Notes under the pieces: model-generated
Databases searched by the model: none
What the model was told of the DNA's origin: nothing
The model's input: the letters and a program-made list of their open reading frames with translations, nothing else
Program-made: the position numbers and the translations under genes
Part shown: piece by piece, positions 50,203-58,695 of the stretch
Layout of the letters: the number at the start of each line of letters is the position of its first letter
Position numbering within the stretch: position 1 is the stretch's first letter
NCBI RefSeq assembly: GCF_036013525.1
Contig: NZ_CP107853.1
Span: 6,324,001 to 6,388,000, forward strand
Reading direction: 5' to 3'
Source of the DNA: Nonomuraea sp. NBC_00507
GTDB taxonomy: Bacteria > Actinomycetota > Actinomycetes > Streptosporangiales > Streptosporangiaceae
Length of the DNA: 64,000 nucleotides

Positions 50203-50861
50203 TCACTGCGGTGATCGTGGATGATCATGCGGCCATCGCCGCCGGCGTCCGCTCCTGGTGCTCCGAAGCCGTGCCGCCGATCCATCTCATCGACGCGGGG
50301 GACCGGCTCGGCGATGTCTGGACCGGACCGGGCGCCGCCGCCGACGTGGTGATCTTCGACTTGGAGCTGGTGCCGCGCAGACCGGACTTCGGCGAGCTTC
50401 GCAGGCTGGTCGACAACGGCAGGCGTGTGATCGTGTATTCGCAGCACACCGACGATGCGATCGCGATCAAATGCGTCGATCTCGGCGCGCTCGCCTACCT
50501 GACCAAGCGCGAGGGACCCGACCATCTCGTACCGGCCATCCGGGCTGTTGCGCGGGGCGAGCCCTACACCGCGCCGTCGCTGTCCGGCGCGCTCATCGCC
50601 GACGACGCCCCCGGCCGGCCGCGGCTGTCCCAGCGCGAGACCGAGGTGCTGCGGGCGTGGTTCGTGTCCTCGTCGAAGGACCTGGTCGCCGCGAAGCTCA
50701 ACATCACCGTCAAGACCGTTGACACCTATATCGCGCGTGTACGGGTGAAGTACGCCAATGTGGGGCGGGCGGCCCGTACCAAGAGCGAGCTCGTCGGGCG
50801 TGCCCTTGACGACGGACTCATCACGCTCGCTGAGCTCAACGAGGCGGCGTCCCCGTTGTAG
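50172..50861 (+). CDS. NarL/LuxR-type response regulator
   Basis: 229 residues. Receiver domain with acidic pair in AVIVDDHAAIAAG, phospho-acceptor Asp in VVIFDLELVP, Thr/Ser in VIVYSQHTDD and Lys in AYLTKREG; LuxR helix-turn-helix in RLSQRETEVLRAWFVSSS and ITVKTVDTYIARVRVKY. ATG 50172 with GGAGG four bases upstream lies 31 bases inside the pseudokinase gene. Completes a kinase, pseudokinase, regulator operon; target genes unknown, possibly including the SARP gene that follows after 180 bases. Confidence 0.93.
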   Translation: MAADAAADELITAVIVDDHAAIAAGVRSWCSEAVPPIHLIDAGDRLGDVWTGPGAAADVVIFDLELVPRRPDFGELRRLVDNGRRVIVYSQHTDDAIAIKCVDLGALAYLTKREGPDHLVPAIRAVARGEPYTAPSLSGALIADDAPGRPRLSQRETEVLRAWFVSSSKDLVAAKLNITVKTVDTYIARVRVKYANVGRAARTKSELVGRALDDGLITLAELNEAASPL

Positions 50862-51041
50862 GGCGTTCACCGGACACCGGCGGGCCCTTCGTCTTCGTAG
50901 AGTGGCGATCAGTCGCGGTCAAGCCGCGCGCGTGCCCGCCAGGACGGGGTGGCGGGCGATGACACCTCGGCGCAGCTCCGCGGCGGTTCACAGGGCAGGG
51001 AGATGCCTTTGCCGCGCAGGAGAACAAGGGGAGCGCTCCCG

Positions 51042-53039
51042 ATGGACCTGGACATCAAGATTCTCGGCCCGTGGCAGGTGCTCGCCGGCGGGGAGCCGCT
51101 GCGGCTGACCGGGCAGCGGCGGATCGGGGTGCTGGCCAGGCTCGCGATCAGCGCCGGGCAGCCGGTCACCGCGAAACAACTCATCACTGACGTGTGGGCG
51201 GAGAGCTGGGCGGCGACGGCCGACAAGCAGCTCCATATCGTGGTGTCGAAACTCCGGGAACTGCTCGCGCCCCACGCGGGCAGCGAGATCATCGAGACCG
51301 TTCCCGGTGGATATGTCCTCACCCTGCCCCGCGACAACATCGACGCCCTCCTGTTCACCCGCCTGGTCCGGCGGGCACGTGCCGCCACGACACACGAGGG
51401 CACGGCCGCCGCGGACAGCCTGTTCCGGCAGGCCCTCGCCCTGTGGCGGGGCACGGCGCTGGCCGAGGTGAGCGCGCCGTGGGCCCAGATCGAGTCCGCC
51501 CGGCTGGAAGAGGAACGCCTGGCGGCCTTCGAGGACCACGTCGACCTGCGCCTGGCCACGGGCGGTCACCACACGGCGGTGCCCGACCTCGTGCCCCACG
51601 TCGAGGCCAATCCCTTGCGGGAGCGTCCACGTGCTCAGCTCATGCTGGCGCTGTATCGGGCGGCCCGTCCGTCGGAAGCGCTCGAGGTCTATCAGGAGGC
51701 CCGGCGCGTCGCCGTCGCCGAACTGGGCATAGAGCCGGGTGCCGAGCTGCAGAGGCTGCATCGAGCCGTGCTGGCCGGCGATCCCGTGCTCGACCTGGCC
51801 ACGCCCGCGCAGCAGACCGTGCTCGGAGATCCGATCATCCCGGCCGAACTGCCCGCCGACACGCAGGTGTTCACCGCCCGCACCGACGAGGTCGCCTGGC
51901 TGCGCGAGGTGCTCACCCGACCGGCCCCGGGGGTGCCCGCCGTGGCCGCCATCGACGGTCCCGGCGGCATCGGCAAGTCCGCGCTGGCCGTCCATGCCGC
52001 ACACGGCATCGCCGACCGGTTCACCGACGGAGTCGTCTACGTCAACCTGCAGGGGGCCACCACGGGGCTCACGCCGCTCTCCTCGCTCGAGGCGCTGCGG
52101 CGGCTGCTGCGCTCGCTGGGGCTCGACGGCACCGCCGTACCAGCGGAGCCGGACGAGGCCGCGGCTCGTTATCGCTCGCTCACCGCGGCGTGCAACCTGC
52201 TCGTCATTCTCGACAACGCGCTCAACGCCGCACAGGTGCGCCCGTTGATCCCGACCGGAGCGGACTGCGCCGTCGTCATCACCAGCCGCGATTTCCTCGG
52301 CACCCTGGAGAACGCGCACCATCTGCACCTCGCCGGGCTTGCCGACGCCGACGCCGTCACCCTGCTGGCGCGCACCGCGGGACCGGCACGTGTCCAGGCC
52401 GAGCCGGGGCCGGCAGGCCAGATCGCCCGGCTCTGCGGTGGACTGCCCCTCGCCGTTCGCATCGTGGGCGCCCGGCTGGCCTCCCGTCCCGGCTGGACCC
52501 TGGCCTGCCTTGCCGAGCGGCTGGCCGACGCCACCCGCCGCCTCGACCTGCTCCAGTACGGCGACCTGGCCGTACGCGCCGGCATCGCGGTCAGCCACCA
52601 GCACCTGAGGGAGGAACCCACCGGCCGGGACGCGGCGCGCCTGCTGTCGCTGCTCGGCCTGCTCGACGCGTCCACCCACACACCGGCGGCCGCCGCCGCG
52701 CTCGCCGGCTGGCCGGAACACCGGGCGGAGGCGGCCCTGGCCCGCCTCCGCAACGCCGGCCTCCTCGAATCGGCAGGCCCCCGCCGCTACCGGCTCCTCG
52801 ACCTCATCCGCCTGTACGCACGCGAACAGGCCGGCCACGAGATCCCCGGGCCCGACCGCGCCGCCGCCGTCCACCGCGCTCTCCACCATTGCCTGGGGAC
52901 CGCCATCACCGCCGCTACCTGCCACCACCCCGCGAGTCGGGATCTTCCTGGCATCAAGGCGGACCGGCCGAGAGTCCCTCATGCTCCTGTGGGACGCGCG
53001 TCTGCTCACGCGTGCGGAGGTGGCCGAGGCGGATCATGA
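51042..53039 (+). CDS. SARP (AfsR/DnrI-like) regulator with NB-ARC domain, C-terminus altered
   Basis: 665 residues. OmpR-like DNA-binding domain (LDIKILGPWQVLAGG, LARLAISAGQPVTAKQLIT), bacterial transcriptional activation domain (LWRGTALAEVSAPWAQIESA, ALEVYQEARRVAVAELGIEP), then NB-ARC ATPase with Walker A IDGPGGIGKSALAVHAA, Walker B LLVILDNALNA, and VVITSRDF. AfsR-type proteins continue with TPR repeats to about 900-1000 residues; here the frame ends soon after residue 620 with an implausible tail (ADRPRVPHAPVGRASAHACG). The sequence after 52938 in another frame looks like the end of a different protein. ATG 51042 with AAGGGGAG upstream. Probably activates secondary metabolite or stress genes, if functional. 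Confidence 0.85.
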   Translation: MDLDIKILGPWQVLAGGEPLRLTGQRRIGVLARLAISAGQPVTAKQLITDVWAESWAATADKQLHIVVSKLRELLAPHAGSEIIETVPGGYVLTLPRDNIDALLFTRLVRRARAATTHEGTAAADSLFRQALALWRGTALAEVSAPWAQIESARLEEERLAAFEDHVDLRLATGGHHTAVPDLVPHVEANPLRERPRAQLMLALYRAARPSEALEVYQEARRVAVAELGIEPGAELQRLHRAVLAGDPVLDLATPAQQTVLGDPIIPAELPADTQVFTARTDEVAWLREVLTRPAPGVPAVAAIDGPGGIGKSALAVHAAHGIADRFTDGVVYVNLQGATTGLTPLSSLEALRRLLRSLGLDGTAVPAEPDEAAARYRSLTAACNLLVILDNALNAAQVRPLIPTGADCAVVITSRDFLGTLENAHHLHLAGLADADAVTLLARTAGPARVQAEPGPAGQIARLCGGLPLAVRIVGARLASRPGWTLACLAERLADATRRLDLLQYGDLAVRAGIAVSHQHLREEPTGRDAARLLSLLGLLDASTHTPAAAAALAGWPEHRAEAALARLRNAGLLESAGPRRYRLLDLIRLYAREQAGHEIPGPDRAAAVHRALHHCLGTAITAATCHHPASRDLPGIKADRPRVPHAPVGRASAHACGGGRGGS

Positions 53040-53157
53040 ACATGCTCGGAATGCGCCGCCCATGACGTTTGGCGACGACGTCGACGCCTGGCAGAGTGAT
53101 CCTGCCCGGGCCTGACCGTCACCGCCCATCCGAAGGCCCCGCGCACGAGGAGCACGC

Positions 53158-54138
53158 ATGACCACCGCACTCCCGGTCACCCTGGACGACGTCCACGACG
53201 CCGCCGCCCGGCTCAAGGGCGTCGCCCACCGCACGCCCGTCCTGCGCTCCCGCACGCTGGACGCCCTGGCCGGGGCGGAGGTCTTCGTCAAGTGCGAGAA
53301 TTTCCAGCGCATCGGCGCGTTCAAGTTCCGTGGCGCTTACAACGCCGTCTCCCGGCTCTCACCCGAGCAGCTGGCCAGGGGCATCGCCGCCTACTCCTCG
53401 GGCAACCACGCCCAGGCCGTCGCCCTGGCCGCCCGCGAGCTGGGCAGCACCGCGGTGATCGTCATGCCCGAGGACACGCCCCGCTCCAAGGTGGAGGCCA
53501 CCGCCGCGTACGGCGCCGAGATCGTCACTTATGACCGCTACACCGGCGACCGGGTGGCCATCGGCGAGGCGCTGGCCGCCGAGCGCGGGCTGGCGCTGAT
53601 CCCTCCCTACGAGCATCCGCATGTCATCGCCGGGCAAGGCACCGCCGCGCTGGAGCTCCTCGAGGAGGTCGGCGAGCTGGACGCGCTGCTGGTGCCCATC
53701 GGCGGCGGGGGCCTGATCGCGGGCAGCGCCACGGCGGCCAAGGGCCTGCACCCCGGCATCCGGGTGATCGGCGTCGAGCCGGAGGCGGGCGACGACACCA
53801 AGCGGTCGCTGAGCGCGGGCCGGCGGGTGTCGGTCCCCGTCCCGCGGACGATCGCCGACGGCCAGGCGGCGGAGATCCCGGGCGAGCTGACGTTCTCGAT
53901 CAACAGGCATCTGGTCGACGAGATCGTGCTGGTCTCCGATGACGAGATCCGGGAGGCGATGCGGCTGGCGTTCGAGCGCATGAAGATCGTCATCGAGCCG
54001 AGCGGCGCCACCCCGCTGGCCGCACTGCTGGCCGGCCGCCTGGACCGCGTGCCGCCCAGGATCGGCCTGATCGTCTCCGGCGGCAACATCGACGTCCGCC
54101 GCTTCGCCGAGCTGTGCGCGGGCCTGCCTCAGGGATAG
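53158..54138 (+). CDS. PLP-dependent threonine/serine ammonia-lyase family enzyme
   Basis: 326 residues, fold type II. Schiff-base Lys in GAFKFRGAYNAV, phosphate loop GGGGLIAGSATAA, and SSGNHAQAVALAARELG are the family motifs. The short length without a C-terminal ACT domain means a catabolic enzyme not inhibited by isoleucine, such as threonine dehydratase (TdcB), L-threo-3-hydroxyaspartate ammonia-lyase or serine racemase. These cannot be told apart by eye. ATG with GAGGAGC upstream. Stands alone. Confidence 0.9.
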   Translation: MTTALPVTLDDVHDAAARLKGVAHRTPVLRSRTLDALAGAEVFVKCENFQRIGAFKFRGAYNAVSRLSPEQLARGIAAYSSGNHAQAVALAARELGSTAVIVMPEDTPRSKVEATAAYGAEIVTYDRYTGDRVAIGEALAAERGLALIPPYEHPHVIAGQGTAALELLEEVGELDALLVPIGGGGLIAGSATAAKGLHPGIRVIGVEPEAGDDTKRSLSAGRRVSVPVPRTIADGQAAEIPGELTFSINRHLVDEIVLVSDDEIREAMRLAFERMKIVIEPSGATPLAALLAGRLDRVPPRIGLIVSGGNIDVRRFAELCAGLPQG

Positions 54139-54237
54139 AGGCGCCGGTCGTCGTGCCGTCACTGCGCGAGCGAGGCGATCGGCATGGTCACGATCATGGT
54201 GAGGCCGCCTCCCGGGGTTTCGTCACTCGGTCATCGG

Positions 54238-54783
54238 TCAGGACCGCCGGATCGCGGCGACGTCGAACTCCAGTGTTACCTTCTGGCTGACCAGGACCCC
54301 GGTGGCGGCGTTCCAGTTCACGCCCCAGTCCATGCGGTTGATCGTGACGCTGCCCTGGAAGCCGACCCGGAAGGCGCCCCGCGGATCGTTCGCGGCGCGG
54401 GTCAGCTCGAAGTCCACGGTGACGGGCTTGGTCACGCCGCGAATGGTCAGGTCACCGGTGACCTTGAAGGCGGTGCCATCGACCTGCCTCACCTGTGTCG
54501 AGGTGAAGGTGATGGCCGGGTGGTCGTCCGTGTCCAGGAACGTGCTGCGCAGCTGGTCGTCGCGCTGCCGGTTGCGGGTCTGGAGGCTCTTCGCCTGGAT
54601 CGTGAGCCGGGCGCTCGACTTCGACGGGTCGTCGCCGTCCAGGCGCGCGCTGCCCTCGAACTCCTCGAACTGCCCGCGCACCCTCGTGGCCATCGTGTGC
54701 CTGGCGACGAACCCGATCCGCGTGTGGGCGGTGTCGAGGAGGTAGTCCCCGGTCAGCTCGCCGAGCTCGGTCGTGGTCGTCAT
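54238..54783 (-). CDS. YceI-family lipid-binding-like protein
   Basis: 181 residues of the YceI beta-barrel family, which binds isoprenoid-like amphiphiles. Typical parts are YLLDTAHTRIGFVARHTMAT, TFLDTDDHPAITFTST, VTGDLTIRGVTKPVTVDFEL and the end WNAATGVLVSQKVTLEFDV. No signal peptide, so cytoplasmic. The start overlaps the stop of the SnoaL gene by four bases (ATGA), so both are co-translated. Behind the promoter-like element at 55266-55290. Confidence 0.93.
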   Translation of the reverse strand: MTTTTELGELTGDYLLDTAHTRIGFVARHTMATRVRGQFEEFEGSARLDGDDPSKSSARLTIQAKSLQTRNRQRDDQLRSTFLDTDDHPAITFTSTQVRQVDGTAFKVTGDLTIRGVTKPVTVDFELTRAANDPRGAFRVGFQGSVTINRMDWGVNWNAATGVLVSQKVTLEFDVAAIRRS

Positions 54784-55232
54784 GCGTCGCGCACCGGCCC
54801 CGGCGCCGAGCCCGCCAGCGGAGTGGCGTCGAGGTATCTGACCTCATACACGCGCTCGGCGAACTTCCAGCCGTCCGAGGTGCGCTGGTAGCGGTCGTGG
54901 TAAATGGCGTAATTCAGGTTGGAGCGTCCGTCGTGCATACGTCCGAACTCCGCGGTGTAGGCACGGCCGACTGCCGTGTCGCCCTCAAGCCGGATCGTGC
55001 CCAGGTGCACGGTTTGCACAAAGAACTCCCAGAGACCCTGCAGCCGCTCGATCGCGGCGCGGATCTCCTCCCGGCTGACGAACTCGACGTTGATGTGGGG
55101 CATCCGCCACGCGCCGTCCTGGGTGAACAGCGACGCGAAGCGGTCGTAGTCGCGCATCATTCCCGCGTCGGTGAACTCGCCGCGTAGCGCCTCGATCTCG
55201 ACGCGGTCCACGATGATCTGTATGTCGCTCAT
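54780..55232 (-). CDS. SnoaL-like (NTF2 fold) protein
   Basis: 150 residues of the SnoaL_4 group: ALRGEFTDAGMMRDYDRFAS, then LFTQDGAWRMPHINVEF and YHDRYQRTSDGWKFAERVYE. Family members are small dehydratase- or isomerase-like enzymes or ligand binders. AAGGAGA at 55245-55251 precedes ATG 55232. First gene of a two-gene operon with YceI, divergent from the ECF41-type sigma gene. Confidence 0.88.
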   Translation of the reverse strand: MSDIQIIVDRVEIEALRGEFTDAGMMRDYDRFASLFTQDGAWRMPHINVEFVSREEIRAAIERLQGLWEFFVQTVHLGTIRLEGDTAVGRAYTAEFGRMHDGRSNLNYAIYHDRYQRTSDGWKFAERVYEVRYLDATPLAGSAPGPVRDA

Positions 55233-55251
55233 GGGATTTGATCTGTCTCCT

Positions 55252-55278
55252 TGTCACATCAAAGGGATCAGAGGGGTC
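55252..55278 (+). promoter_or_regulatory. Candidate ECF41-type promoter before the sigma gene
   Basis: TGTCACA (55252-55258), 16 bases, then GGTC (55275-55278), near the TGTCACA-16-CGTC form described for ECF41 promoters, 37 bases before the sigma gene. ECF41 sigmas often drive their own or neighbouring genes. The -10 match is imperfect. Confidence 0.4.
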
Positions 55279-55290
55279 ACCCATACGACA
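55266..55290 (-). promoter_or_regulatory. Promoter-like element TGTCGTAT-13-GATC before SnoaL-YceI
   Basis: On the minus strand TGTCGTAT (55290-55283), 13 bases, GATC (55269-55266), 34 bases before the SnoaL gene. The same two blocks with identical spacing precede the VOC-DGPF-sigma operon (58241-58265). It resembles the described ECF42 promoter signature (TGTCGA, then CGA/TC). Confidence 0.6.
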
Positions 55291-55314
55291 CCTAGCGACG
55301 GAGGAACGTGACCG

Positions 55315-56202
55315 ATGACCGAGTCCGACTGGCTGACGGAGGGCTTCGAGAAGAACCGGACCCGCCTGAGGGCGGTGGCCTACCGGATGCTCGGCTCGTT
55401 CGCCGAGGCCGACGACGCCGTCCAGGAAGCCTGGCTGCGCGCCAGCCGGTCAGACACCGGCGCCGCCGACAACGTCGGCGCCTGGCTGACCACCATCGTC
55501 GCCCGAGTGTGCCTGAACGTGCTGCGCTCGCGCAGAACGCGGCGTGAGGAGCCCATGGGCGTGCACGTGCCCGACCCGGTCATCAGCCGTCTGGACGGGA
55601 CGAACCCGGAGGAGGAGGCGCTGCTGGCCGACTCGGTCGGGCTCGCGCTGCTCGTGGTGCTCGAAACACTGACCCCCGCCGAGCGGCTGGCGTTCGTCCT
55701 GCATGACATGTTCGACCTGCCCTTCGACGAGATCGCCCCCATGGTGGGCCGTTCTCCGGCCACGGCGAGGCAGCTCGCCAGCAGGGCCCGGCGCCGGGTG
55801 CGAGGAGCCGACCTCCACACTCCCGACCCGGATGTCGCCCGTCAGCGGGAAGTGGTCGACGCCTTCTACGCCGCGGCGCGTGGCGGCGACCTCGACGCGC
55901 TCGTCGCGGTCCTCGACCCGGATGTCGTGCTGAGGTCCGACGGGGGGACGGCGCGTCCAGATGCTTCCGTGGTGGTCCACGGTGCGGCGGGCGTCGCCCG
56001 TCAAGTGCTCAGGTTCCACCAGCCCTCCGCAGTGGCGCGGCCGGCACTGGTGAACGGGGCCGTGGGGGTGGTCCTGACCATGGGCGGGCAGCCGTTCGCG
56101 GTCATCGGGTTCACCGTCTCGCGCGGCAAGATCGTGGGAATCGACGCGGTCGCCGACTCCGAGCGCCTCCTCCGGCTCGACCTGGCCGTCCTTGATGACT
56201 GA
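55315..56202 (+). CDS. ECF41-type RNA polymerase sigma factor with SnoaL-like C-terminal domain
   Basis: 295 residues. Sigma region 2 (AYRMLGSFAEADDAVQEAWLR), region 4 (LTPAERLAFVLHDMFDLPFDE, then SPATARQLASRARRRV) and a C-terminal SnoaL/NTF2-like domain from about residue 180 (VVDAFYAAARGGDLDALVAVL, SDGGTARP, then VIGFTVSRGKIVGID), the layout of ECF41/SigJ sigmas in which the extra domain controls activity without an anti-sigma factor. The usual DGGGK motif is here DGGTA. ATG 55315 with GGAGG ten bases upstream. Its usual COE-type partner gene is not adjacent; the divergent genes encode SnoaL and YceI. Confidence 0.92.
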   Translation: MTESDWLTEGFEKNRTRLRAVAYRMLGSFAEADDAVQEAWLRASRSDTGAADNVGAWLTTIVARVCLNVLRSRRTRREEPMGVHVPDPVISRLDGTNPEEEALLADSVGLALLVVLETLTPAERLAFVLHDMFDLPFDEIAPMVGRSPATARQLASRARRRVRGADLHTPDPDVARQREVVDAFYAAARGGDLDALVAVLDPDVVLRSDGGTARPDASVVVHGAAGVARQVLRFHQPSAVARPALVNGAVGVVLTMGGQPFAVIGFTVSRGKIVGIDAVADSERLLRLDLAVLDD

Positions 56203-56212
56203 CGGCGCCGGC

Positions 56213-57439
56213 TCACCCCCAGCTGATGCGCTCCTCCAGCAGCGCCTGCTGGGCCGGGTTGGCGGTCAGCTCCAGCGCCCGCGCGTCGGCCTGCCGCGCC
56301 TCCTGCCGCCGTCCCAGATCCCGCAGCAGCTCGGCCAGCGTGGCGTGGAACAGCGGGTAGTGCGCCAGCGCCCGGCCGAGCTCCTTCAGCTCGGCCAGGG
56401 CCGCCTCCGCCCCCTTGGCGTAGCGCAGCGCGATCGCCCGGTGGAGCCGGGCGACAGGCGACGGGGTGAGATACAGCAGCATGTCGTACAGCATCACGAT
56501 TTGCGGCCAGTCGGTGTCGGCGAAGCTGCCGGCCTCGGCATGACAGGCCACGATCGCCGCCTGCACCTGGTAAGGCCCCGGCCGGTGGTACGTGCGCGCG
56601 GTCCGGGTCAGCAGCGCGGTCGCCTCCTCGATGGCCTGCCGATCCCACAACGAGCGGTCCTGGTCGGCCAGCAGCACCAGGCGGCCCGCGGCGTCGAAGC
56701 GGGCCGCCCCGCGCGCCCGGTGCAGCCGGATCAAGGCCAGCAGCCCGGCCGCCTCCGGCTCCTTCGGCATCAGGTTCGCCAGCAGGGCGGCCAGCCATTC
56801 GGCGTCCTCGACCAGGTCGCGAGCATGCGCCCGCTCGCCCGTGCTGGACAGGTAGCCCTCGTTGAACAGCAGGTAGATGACGGCCAGCACCTCGCTCAGC
56901 CGTTCCGGCAGATCCTCCTCGGCCGGCACCCGGTACGGGATCCCGGCCTCGCCGATCTTCCGCTTGGCCCGCGTGATGCGCTGCGCCACCGTGGTCTCGG
57001 GAATCACGAACGCCGCCGCGATCTGGGCGGTGCTCAGCCCGCACACCACCCGCAACGTCAGCGCGATCTGCGCGGTGCGGGACAGCGCGGGGTGGCAGCA
57101 GGTGAAGACCAGCCGCAGCCGGTCGTCAGGGACGGCGGGCTCCGGCCAGGTGAGCTGGGTGAGCTTGGCCCGGTAGTTCGTCTCGCGGCGCAGCACGTCC
57201 AGGCCGCGCCGCCGGGCCACGGTGAACAGCCAGGCGTCGGGCCGCTCCGGCACGCCCTCGATCGGCCAGCGCCGCAGCGCCGTTTCGACCGCGTCCTGCA
57301 CCAGGTCCTCGGCGGCGGAGAAATCGCCCAGCAGCGACACCAAGGACGCGGCCAGCCGGCCCGCATGCTCACGCACCACGCGGGCCAGCACCTCGGCGCT
57401 CGCCCGCTCGTTCACGTGCTCGTTCACGTGCTCACTCAC
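56213..57439 (-). CDS. ECF42-type sigma factor (SigE-like, TPR C-terminus)
   Basis: 408 residues. Sigma region 2 LLGDFSAAEDLVQDAVETAL and WLFTVARRRGLDVLRRE, region 4 RVVCGLSTAQIAAAFVIPET, then a long helical C-terminal half (YLLFNEGYLSSTGERAHARD, later ALAHYPLFHATLAELLRDLG) of TPR kind, as in group ECF42. GTG 57439 overlaps the stop of the DGPF gene by four bases (GTGA). ECF42 sigmas are co-encoded with DGPF/YCII proteins, as here, and act without a classical anti-sigma factor. Last gene of the minus-strand operon that begins at 58191; converges with the ECF41 gene, 10 bases apart. Confidence 0.93.
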   Translation of the reverse strand: MSEHVNEHVNERASAEVLARVVREHAGRLAASLVSLLGDFSAAEDLVQDAVETALRRWPIEGVPERPDAWLFTVARRRGLDVLRRETNYRAKLTQLTWPEPAVPDDRLRLVFTCCHPALSRTAQIALTLRVVCGLSTAQIAAAFVIPETTVAQRITRAKRKIGEAGIPYRVPAEEDLPERLSEVLAVIYLLFNEGYLSSTGERAHARDLVEDAEWLAALLANLMPKEPEAAGLLALIRLHRARGAARFDAAGRLVLLADQDRSLWDRQAIEEATALLTRTARTYHRPGPYQVQAAIVACHAEAGSFADTDWPQIVMLYDMLLYLTPSPVARLHRAIALRYAKGAEAALAELKELGRALAHYPLFHATLAELLRDLGRRQEARQADARALELTANPAQQALLEERISWG

Positions 57440-57774
57440 TGGGCCGGACGGATCTCCACGATGGGGCAGGCGGGCCACGAGCGGGCCAGCTTCAGCGCCT
57501 CGTCCAGGTCGGCCACCTCGACCTCGGCGAACCCGCTGACCACCTCCTTGCCCTCCACGAACGGCCCGTCGGTGACGACCGGCTCACCCTCGCCCAGCCG
57601 CACCGTGGTCGCGGTGTGGACCGGATGCAGGTGCGTATGATGCGTGATCTTGTCGGCGTTCTCGGCGAACCAGCGGCCCACCGCCTCATACGCCGCCTCC
57701 CGCTCCAGCTCGCCCATCGCCTCGAGCTCCTTGGCGAACTTCTCGGTCTCGACGAACATCAGCACGTATTTCAC
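57436..57774 (-). CDS. YCII/DGPF-domain protein
   Basis: 112 residues with the DGPF signature in VTDGPFVEGKEVVSGFA and the YCII fold opening MKYVLMFVETEKF. Genes of this kind are the hallmark partners of ECF42 sigma factors and often their main target; biochemical role unknown. Overlaps the sigma gene start by four bases; preceded by a VOC gene 18 bases upstream. Confidence 0.93.
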   Translation of the reverse strand: MKYVLMFVETEKFAKELEAMGELEREAAYEAVGRWFAENADKITHHTHLHPVHTATTVRLGEGEPVVTDGPFVEGKEVVSGFAEVEVADLDEALKLARSWPACPIVEIRPAQ

Positions 57775-57792
57775 TGAGCGACCTCCCTGCCG

Positions 57793-58191
57793 TCAGCTTG
57801 CCGGGAGCGCGGCGTACAGGTCCACACCGTTGCCGTCCGGATCGGCCACCGTGGCGTACCGCATGCCCCAGAACGCGTCGAACGGCTCCTTGATGCCCCG
57901 GTACCCCGCCTCGACCAGCTCAGCGTACGTGGCGTCCACCCCGGCGGGGGAGTCGAACTCGAAGCACAGCAGCGTGCGCGGCCCACCCTGCGGCGCGGTC
58001 CAGCCGGGCAGGAACGGGGTGCGAAACGGCTCGGTGTCGAGCATGACGTGCAGCCCGCCGGGCAGATCGCAGCCGGCGTGCTCGGACGTGTGCGGGTCGA
58101 GCTTGAACTCCAGCCCGAGACGTGCGTAGAAGGCGATCGAGGCGTCCATGTCGGAGACCACGATGTCAATGGTGTTGAGTGTCGGCTTCAT
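57793..58191 (-). CDS. VOC-family (glyoxalase/dioxygenase superfamily) protein
   Basis: 132 residues with two beta-alpha-beta-beta-beta modules: TIDIVVSDMDASIAFYARLG at the N-terminus and FDAFWGMRYATVADPDGNGV near the C-terminus. The second ends in the typical DPDGNxxDLY. Could be an antibiotic-binding or metal-dependent enzyme; metal residues are not clear. ATG 58191. First gene of the VOC-DGPF-ECF42 operon, 50 bases after the promoter-like element. Confidence 0.9.
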   Translation of the reverse strand: MKPTLNTIDIVVSDMDASIAFYARLGLEFKLDPHTSEHAGCDLPGGLHVMLDTEPFRTPFLPGWTAPQGGPRTLLCFEFDSPAGVDATYAELVEAGYRGIKEPFDAFWGMRYATVADPDGNGVDLYAALPAS

Positions 58192-58240
58192 GATGTCGCT
58201 CCCTTTCCCGGGCCGGCGTCGGCCCCTTCACCAGTAAGAC

Positions 58241-58265
58241 GATCGGCGACTCGGCCGATACGACA
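58241..58265 (-). promoter_or_regulatory. Promoter-like element TGTCGTAT-13-GATC before the VOC-DGPF-sigma operon
   Basis: On the minus strand TGTCGTAT (58265-58258), 13 bases, GATC (58244-58241), 50 bases before the VOC start. Identical blocks and spacing occur before the SnoaL-YceI operon at 55266-55290; the 12-base context (ATACGACACC on the plus strand) is also shared. Confidence 0.62.
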
Positions 58266-58267
58266 CC

Positions 58268-58695
58268 CGCCAGGCAGTCCGTCAAAGGCGATCCGTGCCG
58301 CGACGGGCCGGATCTCGGCGGGCCCGTCACCCGGCTGGACTTCCCACGTGGTGTTCGTGATCGCCATCACACACACCCATGACTCTCATGAGCCCCATGA
58401 GCGGCGTGTCCGTGCGCCGCGTGGTCCTCGTGTTCGGCGGGTTCATGAACCATGTGCTCGTCATGGACCGGCTCATCGGACTCTGGTCGCCAGGGCTGAG
58501 TGAGCCGTCGGCTGCGCAGGGATTGGGCCTGGCACGTGTTGCCCATCGCCCTGCCGCCGACGGGGCAACAAATCGCGACAAATGGACATAGGCATACAAA
58601 TGCCCAGGTTTCTCTTTACGTCGCGTGTGGCAGGCTCGACTGATTCAGCCTTGCGTTTTGGCGACTCCCCTCGTAGATCGGATAGGGCCACCACC
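58268..58695. other. Gene-free stretch before the binding-protein gene
   Basis: More than 400 bases without a supported gene. Short open frames exist on both strands (for example 58379-58591 plus, 70 codons) but show no recognisable family, signal or ribosome site. The plus-strand part nearest 58696 is presumably the promoter region of the lipoprotein gene; I could not define it. Confidence 0.5.

Noticed and set aside
58188..58376. 62-codon minus-strand frame whose end overlaps the VOC start (ATGA)
   Set aside because: The promoter-like element 58241-58265 lies inside it, no ribosome site or family is recognisable, and the overlap may be chance.
58379..58591. 70-codon plus-strand frame in the gene-free stretch
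   Set aside because: No ribosome site, no recognisable domain, composition as expected for random high-GC DNA.
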